Origin: Okapia johnstoni
Taxonomy: Eukaryota; Chordata; Mammalia; Artiodactyla; Giraffidae
DNA: 64,000 nucleotides
Direction of reading: 5' to 3'
Assembly (NCBI GenBank): GCA_024291935.2
Contig: CM044315.1
Location: 53,728,385-53,792,384 of the forward strand
Part shown: positions 57,296 to 64,000 of the stretch, piece after piece
Layout: every line of letters begins with the position of its first letter
How positions within the stretch are numbered: position 1 is the first letter of the stretch
Notes under the pieces: generated by a model
Seen by the model: the letters and a program-made list of their open reading frames with translations, nothing else
Databases searched by the model: none
Told to the model about the DNA's origin: nothing
Program-made: the position numbers and the translations under genes

Positions 57296-57425
57296 ATGCA
57301 GACCTGGGTTCAATTCCTGGGTTGGGAGGATCCCCTGGAGAAGAAAATGTAAACCCACTCCAGTATTCTTGACTGAAGAATTCCATGGTCAGAGGAAAAG
57401 TCGGACATGACCTAGTACTAAACAA
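57296..57425 (+). mobile_element. Bov-tA SINE, partial
   Basis: It begins at ATGCAGACCTGGGTTCAATT and runs through CACTCCAGTATTCTTGACTG to AAGTCGGACATGACCTAGTA. The first part of the tRNA-like head and part of the tail region are missing. Confidence 0.92.
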
Positions 57426-57439
57426 TAGTGATACTTAAA

Positions 57440-57648
57440 AGGTTTTCTCAATGGCTCAGGAGTAAAAGAACACACCTGCCAATGCAGAAGATGTGGGTTC
57501 TATCCCTGGGTCAGAAAGATTCCCTGGAGAAGGGAATGGCAACCCACTCCAGTAGTCTTGCCAGGGAAATCTCATGGATGGAGGAGCCTGGTGGGCTAGA
57601 GTCCGTGGGGTTGCAAAGAGGTAGACATGACTGAGCGACTGAGCACAT
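57440..57648 (+). mobile_element. Bov-tA SINE, full length, abutting BovB
   Basis: Head AGGTTTTCTCAATGGCTCAG, body GGGTCAGAAAGATTCCCTGG and CACTCCAGTAGTCTTGCCAG, tail GTAGACATGACTGAGCGACT. Its 3' end meets the 3' end of an antisense BovB with no gap I can see. Confidence 0.93.
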
Positions 57649-57762
57649 CAGTTCAGTTCAGTTGCTCAGTCGTGTCCGACTCTTTGCGACCCCATGAACT
57701 GCAGCACGCCAGGGCTCCCTGTCCAACACCAACTCCCTGAGTCTACCCAAACCCATGTCCAT

Positions 57763-58629
57763 TTAGTCAGTGATGCCATCCAACCATCTCATCCTCTGTC
57801 GTCCCCTTCTCCTCCCGCCCCCAATCCTACCCAGCATCAGGGTCTTTTCCAATGAGTCAACCCTTCGCATGAGGTGGCCAAAGTATTGGAGCTTCAGCTT
57901 CAACATCAGACCTTCCAATGAACACCCAGGATTGATCTCTTCCAGGATGGATTGATTGGATCTCCTTGCAGTCCAAGGGACTCTCAAGAGTCTTCTCCAA
58001 CACCACAGTTCAAAAGCATCAATTCTTCGGCGCTCAGCCTTCTTCACCGTCCAACTCTCACATCCATACATGACCACTGGAAAAACCATAGCCTTGACTA
58101 GACAGACTTTTGTTGGCAAAGTAATGTCTCTGCTTTTAAATATGCTATCTAGGTTGGCCATAACCTTCCTTCCAAGGAGTAAGCATCTTTTAATTTCATG
58201 GCTGCAGTCACCATCAGCAGTGATTCTGGATCCCAAAAAAACAAAGTCTGACACTGTTTCCACTGTTTCCCCATCTATCTCCCATGAAGTGATGGGACCA
58301 GATGCCATGATCTTAGTTTTCTGAACGTTGAGCTTTAAGCCAACTTTTTCACTCTCTTCTTTCACCTTCATCAAGAGGCTCTTTAGTTCTTCTTCACTTT
58401 CTGCCATAAGGGTGGTGTCATCTGCATATCTGAGGTTGTTGATATTTCTCCCAGCAATCTTGATTCCAGCTTGCGTTTCTTCCAGCCCAGCGTTTCTCAT
58501 GATGTACTCTGCATATAAGTTAAATAAGCAGGGTGACAATATACAGCCTTGACGTACTCCCTTTCCTGTTTGGAACCAGTCTGTTGTTCCATGTCCAGTT
58601 CTAACTGTTGCTTCCTGACCTGCATACAT
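57763..58629 (-). pseudogene. BovB reverse transcriptase, C-terminal part
   Basis: This 288-codon frame has the later reverse transcriptase motifs. GVRQGCILSP lies at residues 24-33 and the catalytic YADD at 68-71, followed by the thumb/C-terminal region that is present in all BovB copies here (YGCESWTVKKAERRR, LWCWRRLLRVPW). The Met at 58629 is not the natural start: the protein continues upstream in the frame that covers 58601-59284. A deletion of about two bases near 58610-58620 separates the two frames. The polymerase would copy element RNA at a nicked chromosomal target and is thought also to move Bov-tA SINEs, which share its 3' tail. The frame stops at 57763, short of the element's 3' end. 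Confidence 0.95.
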
Positions 58630-59284
58630 TTCTCAAGAGACAGGTCAGATGGTCTGGTATTCCTATCTCTTTCAGAATTTTCCACAGTTTATTGTGATCC
58701 ACACAGTCAAAGGCTTTGGCATAGTCAATAAAGCAGAAATAGATGTTTTTCTGGAACTCTCTTGCTTTTTCGATGATCCAGCGGATATTGACAATTTGAT
58801 CTCTGGTTCCTCTGCCTTTTCGAAAACCAGCTTGAACGTCTGGAAGTTCACAGTTCACGTATTGCTGAAGCCTGGCTTGGAGAATTTTGAGCATTACTTT
58901 ACTAGCGTGTGAGATGAGTGCAATTGTGCGGTAGTTAGAGCATTCTTTGGCATTGACTTTCTTTGGGATTGGAATGAAAACTGACCTTTTCCAGTCCTGT
59001 GGCCACTGCTGAGTTTTCCAAATTTGCTGGCATATCGAGTGCAGCACTTTCACAGCATCACCTGTGAGGATTTGAAATAGCTCAACTGGAATTCCATCAC
59101 CTCCACTAGCTTTGTTCGTAGTGATGCTTTCTAAGGCCCACTTGACTTCACATTCCAGGATGTCTGGCTCTAGGTGAGTGATCACACCATCGTGATTATC
59201 TGGGTTGTGAAGATCTTTTTTGTACAGTTCTTCTGTGTATTCTTGCCACCTCTTCTTAATATCTTCTGCTTCTGTTAGGTCCAT
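58601..59284 (-). pseudogene. BovB reverse transcriptase, N-terminal part
   Basis: A 227-codon frame carries the first reverse transcriptase motifs: NKASGGDGIPVELF near residues 57-70, WPQDWKRSVFIPIPKK, NYRTIALISHASKVMLKIL, QAGFRKGRGTRDQI and FIDYAKAFDCVDH, which contains the first catalytic Asp. The frame ends about a dozen residues after the break with the next segment, so the two halves of the active site lie in different frames. Upstream, a local repeat of TAGGCTCGA at 59303-59338 separates it from the endonuclease frame. Confidence 0.95.
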
Positions 59285-59302
59285 ACCATTTCTGTCCTTT
59301 AT

Positions 59303-59338
59303 CGAGCCTATCTTTGCTCGAGCCTATCGAGCCTATGT
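59303..59338. repeat. Templated micro-repeat in BovB linker
   Basis: On the BovB strand, TAGGCTCGA occurs three times (two in direct succession, one about ten bases on). In normal BovB this place has a single GGGCTCGATAAAGG. The insertion shifts the frame between endonuclease and reverse transcriptase. Confidence 0.8.
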
Positions 59339-59962
59339 TCCTTTGGTATCTCTAATTTTCTTGAAGAGATCTCTAGTCTTTCCCAATCTGTTGTTTTCCT
59401 CTATTTCTTTGCACTGATCGCTGAGGAAGGCTTTCTTATCTCTCCTTGCTATTCTTTGGAACTCTGCATTCAGATGGGAACATCTTTCCTTTTCTCCTTT
59501 GCTTTTCGCTTCTCTTCTCTTCCCAGCTATCTGTAAGTCCTCCTCAGACAGCCATTTTGCTTTTTTGCATTTCTTTTTCATGGGGATTTTCTTGATCCCT
59601 GTCTCCTGTACAATGTCACAAACCTCTGTCCATAGTTCATCAGGCACTCTGTCTATCAGGTTTAGTCCCTTGAATCTATTTGTCACTTCCACTGTATACT
59701 CATAAGGGATTTTATCTAGGTCATACCTGAATGGACTAGTGGTTTTCCCTACTTTCTTCAATTTAAGTCTGAATTTGGCCATAAGCAGTTCATGATCTGA
59801 GCCACAGTCTGCTCCCGGTCTTGTTTTTGCTGACTGTATAGAGCTTCTCCATTTTTGGCTGCAAAGAATATCATCAATCTGATTTCGGTGTTGACCATCT
59901 GGTGATGTCCACGTGTAGAGTCTTCTCTTGTGTTGTTGGAATAGGGTGTTTGCTATTACCAT
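59333..59962 (-). pseudogene. BovB endonuclease, C-terminal part
   Basis: The 209-codon frame includes TWTSPDGQHRNQIDDILCSQ at residues 18-37, the DGQ...NQIDDI segment of endonuclease/exonuclease/phosphatase-type nucleases, and CGSDHELLMAKFRLKL, with the conserved SDH near residues 54-56. The rest is the linker to the reverse transcriptase, rich in Lys and Glu. The first nuclease motifs are lost by 5' truncation. The enzyme would nick target DNA for target-primed reverse transcription. Confidence 0.92.
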
Positions 59963-60011
59963 TGCATTCTCGTGGCAAAACTCTATTAGCCTTTGCCCTG
60001 CTTCATTCTGA

Positions 60012-61127
60012 GCACATATATGACACTTAAAATGATGCCATCAGAAGTGCCCTGAGAAGATAAAATTATACCAACATATTGTAATCCACACATAAAGCTC
60101 TACCTGAAATACTGTTTTATCAACTTATATTTGGAAGAACAATTGGAATTTTAGAGATCTAAGATTTAGATAAGCCCTTCTAAAATGATTAGGTCACTCA
60201 CTTCTGAGACCATTCCTTGGACAATATCTTCCCATGGCTCAGCTTAGCATGTCACCTACATTTGTAAACCTACTTAAATGTCACTTTACAGGATACACTC
60301 TGCATTCCCAAGTCACTGAAACATTGATGATAAATAGTACAGTACTTGATATTCTTGACATAGGGGAAAAAACTCCAAGACGAAGGAGAAATTTTGTGCA
60401 GCTCTTTTATTTAATGCAACCTTGCAATAGCATTTAACTTCTATTAGATTTGTTTCTCACAGCTCTCATATCCCCAGGTGTTCATATGAAAGCTGAGATT
60501 CTTACAAAGACAATATTCTAGCCTTCAGGGTGAATTTTCAAAGCCCTGCTTAGGTGAGGCACATACAAAATCTGTTAGTTTATTGCATTTTGGGTGCACT
60601 TGCTTCTGCAGTGTTTTGAACATTCACCTTTTCAGGGTAGCACATTCATTAAAAAACATCTCATGAGTGTGATATGAACTCAAATTTGAGCACACAGATT
60701 TGAATGAATAAAAAGGCACTTACAGATTCAGATAATAGTCACATTCATAGTTTTTTTAATTTTTTTCAACCTAGCTCTAAGCCAACATAATTTCACACAG
60801 TGGAACAGAATGAATAGTAAAATTATTACCTAGTCCTTAAGATGGTATACAGTATCAATTTCTGGAATTAAAAATATGAGACAGCTATACTTAATGACTC
60901 CCTCCTCCTGATAAAACTTTAAACATAGTGTAAATACCTAACAAACCTAATTTAAGCTAGTTTTTTTTTTTTAAGTCTTCAACCTATTTCTAATTTTAAG
61001 ATATTTTTCTTTGATGGTTAGTGATTTTTTTTTTCAGACTAATATCTACTCTTTCACCAAAGTTCAGGGAAAAACCTATTGAATGTTCCGTGATTATTAA
61101 TTGCATAATCCCCAAACATAACTTTGT
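60012..61127. other. Unassigned AT-rich sequence
   Basis: No gene or confident repeat is seen. T-runs lie near 60961-60972 and 61026-61035. Confidence 0.5.
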
Positions 61128-61453
61128 GATGTGCTTACTGTCTCAGTTGTGTCCAACTCTGTGACCCCATGGACTGTAGCCCACCAGATTCTTCTGTCCA
61201 TGGGGATTCTCCAGGCAAGAATACTGAGTGGGCTGCCATGTCCTCCTCCAGGGGATCTTCCCAACCCAGGGATTGAACCCAGGTCTCCGACATTGCAGGC
61301 AGATTCTTTACCATCTGAGCCACCAGGGAAGCCCAGGAATACTGGAATGGGTAGCTTGTCACTTCTCCAGGGGAGCTTCCTGACAAAGGAATCAAACTAG
61401 CATCTCCTGCATTGCAGGTGGATTCTTTACCAGCTGAGCTACAAAGGAAGCCC
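61128..61453 (-). mobile_element. Compound Bov-tA SINE with two tRNA-like heads
   Basis: Minus orientation. A full unit covers 61128-61334 (tail CTCAGTTGTGTCCAACTCTG, head CCATCTGAGCCACCAGGGAA). A second, partial unit covers 61335-61453 with body GGAATACTGGAATGGGTAGC and another head (ACCAGCTGAGCTACAAAGGA). The second head differs clearly from the first, so they are not a fresh duplication. Confidence 0.93.
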
Positions 61454-61814
61454 TGGACTACTTTAATTACTTATATTTAAATTTATCTTTTAAAACTGTA
61501 AACCTTTTAGGTGAACACAAGCAGATTAGGGGAGAATGGCAGGCCTGGAAAGTACATGGAAGTTCTGAGCCCTTTCCCCATACCTTGCCCTCTGCATCTC
61601 TTCCACCTGGCTGTTCCCAAGTTGAGCATACCAAAATCATTACACATAAGGATCTGCAGAACATGCACAACCATCTTCAGAACAACCATCAGTGAAAAAG
61701 AGAAAAAGAAGGGAAACCTATGAGAAAAGATCTTCTATAGATAAAGACTTACGTCTTTAGAGAACATGTCTAAAGAACTACAAGACAAGTAGGGAGCAGA
61801 TTTGCAATAAATTC
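61454..61814. other. Unassigned sequence
   Basis: Overlapping open frames occur on both strands at 61467-61723 with no family features. No gene is called. Confidence 0.45.
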
Positions 61815-64000
61815 AAATCTAAATGAGAGCCTTGCTGGATGGAGTATTCTTGGTTGTAGGTTTTCCCCTTTCTTCAGTTTAACTACGCATTGCCACTCCA
61901 GAAGTGGCTTGGGGAGTTTTTGTTGAAAAATCAGCTGATAACCTTATGGGAGTTCCCTTGTATGTTATTTTTTTGTTTTTCCTTTGCTGCTTTTAGTGTT
62001 CTCTGTCTTTAATTTTTGTCATTTTGATTATAATGTGTCTTGGTGTATTCCTCCTTGGGTTATTCCTGTATGGGACTCCGCATTTCCTAGACTTGGCTAT
62101 TTCATTTCCTAAGTTAAAGAGATTTTCAGTTATTATCTATTCACATATTTTCTTGAGCCCTTTCTTTCTCTCTTCTTCTGAGATAACTATAATGCGAATA
62201 TTAGTGGGGTGGATGTGGTCCCAGAGGCTTCTTCAAACTGTCCTCATTTATTTTTTTCTTTTACGTTCAGTGGCAATGGTTCCCTTAACTCTATCTTCCA
62301 GCTAACTGATTAATTCTTCTAAATTATTTAGTCTTCTATTGATTCCTTCTAGTATATTTTTCATTTCAGTTATTCTTCATCTCTGTTTGATTGTTCTTTA
62401 TATTCTCTAACTCTGTTAAAAGCTTCTAACTTCTCATGCTGTACATCCATTCTCCTCCTGAGTACTTTGATCATCTTTATGATCATTACTCTGAACTCTT
62501 TCTCGGATAGATTGCTTATCTCCACATCACTTGATGCTTTTTCTGGGGTTTTATCTTGTTCCTTTGCCTATAACATATTCTTCTGATGCCTCATTTTGCC
62601 TAAGTTGTTATTGTATTTTTATGTATGTGATAGGTTAGTTAAGTTTTTCGACTTTGGATAAGTGGCCCTCTGTAGGAGACATCCTGTGCATCCCAGCAGT
62701 GCACTCCTCTCTCTTTATACAAGCTATATGCTCTACGGGTTCACTTTTAGAGGGCTGAGTTGGTCCTTCTGTAGTGGCAGGCTAACTATGTGGGCAGTCT
62801 GTTAGGCCTTGTGGGCATGCTGCTAACTTCTGCTTAATGGGACCTGACCAAGAGGTGGCTGGTTGCAGAATCCTACATGGCCAAGGGATAATGCTTGTTC
62901 ACTGGTGGGCAGAGTCAGGATCCCAAAGTCACAAAGTCTCTGGGGTTAGTACAGGTTTACTGACAAGTAGAGTTAGTTCCTAAAGTCTGGCTACAAGGCC
63001 CAGGGATCCCAGAGCTCCTTTCAGGTTACTGGAATAGGGAGAGGGTGGATATTTGGCTCCTGACACAGTTGGATATAGGCTTGAAGTTGGGTATCCTGAA
63101 GGTTGTATTTGTCTGCTATTAAGCCAGGCCAGGGCCCGGCTGATCCCAGGGTAGGATCTAGTCTGTGTTCAGGATTGTAGCTTTTTTGCTTCTGGTGTCT
63201 GCCCCCTGGTGGATGTAGCTGGTGGAGAGGCTTCCTCAGGCTTTCTGGTTGGAGTGGCCAGTGCCTCTGTGCTGGTGGATGGATGATTTTTGGTCCCCTG
63301 GTGGGATGCGCTGTGTCTATGGGGTGAGCCCAGAAGTGCCCGTGAGCTCTTTTAGTCTTTAGGCAGCCTGTCTGCTAATGGGTGGGGCTGTGTCCCCACT
63401 CAGTTGTTTGGCCTGAGGTGTCCCAACAGTGTCATCTACAGGCTATTGTGTAGGGCAGGTCTTTGTGCCACTGAACCAGGATGTCAGACACCAATATCAA
63501 CAGTGTTTATATGGTTGAATGTTCCCTAGTATGTCTGCCATCAGTATCTATGTTCCCAGGATGAGCTGCAGGCACTCCCCTGGCCCCTCCAGAAAATTCT
63601 CTAAGACAAGCAGGTAGATCTGGCCTGGACTTCTATCAAATTATTTATTTTGCCCTGTATGCCTGTGAACATGAGACTTTGTATGTGCCCTTTAGGAATG
63701 AAGTTTCTATTTCCCATGGTCCTGTGGGGCTCCTGCAGTTAAGTCCCACTGACCTTCAAAGCTAAATATTCTAGGGGTTCATCTTCCTGGTGGCATACCT
63801 CTGGACTAGGGTATCTGATGTGGGTTCAAAACTGTTACTCCTGTGGAACACTTGTAATATAATTATTTTCCCAGGGGGTATGGGATTTGAATTTATCACA
63901 GATCCGCCCACCCTACTTGTCTTGTTATAGTTCTTAATGTATTTAGCTACAGATCTTTTCTCATAAGTTCTCGTCTTTTTCTCCTTTTCATGGATGGTTG
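61815..64000 (-). mobile_element. Old L1 LINE, ORF1 and 5' region, antisense
   Basis: The plus strand carries the reverse of an L1M-type 5' half. Landmarks are GAGAGCCTTGCTGGATGGAG, TTGTTGAAAAATCAGCTGAT, ATTATAATGTGTCTTGGTGT, TATAATGCGAATATTAGTGG, TGATTCCTTCTAGTATATTT, ACTCTGAACTCTTTCTCGGA and TTTTCTGGGGTTTTATCTTG (ORF1 region). They are followed by GC-richer sequence with GCTTCTGGTGTCTGCCCCCT and GTATGGGATTTGAATTTATC (5' UTR region). ORF1 is broken and no long frame remains on the minus strand. The element continues past the right edge. The 5' UTR part from about 63200 is less certain. Confidence 0.75.

Larger units (their letters stand above)
57649..60011 (-). mobile_element. BovB LINE, 2.36 kb, longest copy in window
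   Basis: Minus-strand BovB, from its 3' terminal repeats (CAGTTCAGTTCAGTTGCTCA at 57649) to a 5' truncation at about 60011 (GCCTTTGCCCTGCTTCATTC). It encodes, in minus-strand order, the C-terminal part of an endonuclease, a linker and a reverse transcriptase, broken into three open frames. A full BovB is about 3.2 kb, so the 5' UTR and the start of the endonuclease are absent. A small rearrangement and a short deletion separate the frames. With so few breaks it is the best-preserved LINE here, but it lacks a complete open frame and is presumed inactive. Confidence 0.97.

Noticed and set aside
57770..59705. Plus-strand open frames within the BovB copy
   Set aside because: They lie antisense to the recognised endonuclease and reverse transcriptase frames and have no family features.
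1..64000. A previously undescribed functional system (operon, defence or toxin locus)
   Set aside because: The composition, repeats and lack of dense coding show mammalian intergenic or intronic DNA. Nothing points to a set of cooperating genes.

Overview
The window is non-coding nuclear DNA from a ruminant, almost certainly a bovid (cattle, sheep or goat group). Three repeat signatures support this: BovB (RTE-type) LINE copies, at least a dozen Bov-tA SINEs (tRNA-like head joined to a BovB-derived tail), and BOV-A2 SINEs. The background is AT-rich, with no CpG island, no convincing host exon and no conventional tRNA or rRNA gene. It reads as a gene desert or a very large intron. Every long open frame lies in a transposable element, a retroviral relic or a minisatellite.

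Layout. 1-13.8 kb: a BovB 3' fragment at the left edge, Bov-tA SINEs, a solo LTR with 4-bp flanking duplication (2726-3174), old MaLR LTRs and a hAT element, and an LTR-like repeat at 10.2-10.8 kb. 13.85-20.75 kb: a BovB fragment on the minus strand, split by a 6.4-kb class I (gammaretrovirus-like) endogenous retrovirus that is also on the minus strand. Both LTRs, a tRNA-His-type primer binding site, the polypurine tract and a CTTC target duplication remain visible. Its interior is defective: capsid and nucleocapsid remnants, a protease joined directly to RNase H with reverse transcriptase missing, a broken integrase, and only the membrane end of env. A block that does not fit the provirus lies in the gag/leader region. 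21.0-23.2 kb: a second copy of the LTR-like repeat, a 22-unit minisatellite of 30 bp, and another LTR-like repeat.

23-57 kb: mostly old unique sequence with MIR, L1, MaLR and hAT remnants and young SINEs. Several SINEs have clear target-site duplications, and a BovB copy lies at 45.6 kb. 57.3-60.0 kb: two SINEs followed by the longest BovB copy, 2.36 kb on the minus strand. It retains the endonuclease C-terminus and most of the reverse transcriptase in three frames. 61.1-61.5 kb: a compound SINE. 61.8 kb to the right edge: the 5' half of an old L1 on the minus strand.

No cellular pathway or operon can be described, and I found no new functional system. The most informative objects are the nested BovB/provirus locus, the protease-RNase H joint, the variant-coded minisatellite, and the near-palindrome where a SINE tail meets a BovB tail. 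Family names for old repeats come from memory of consensus sequences and have not been searched.
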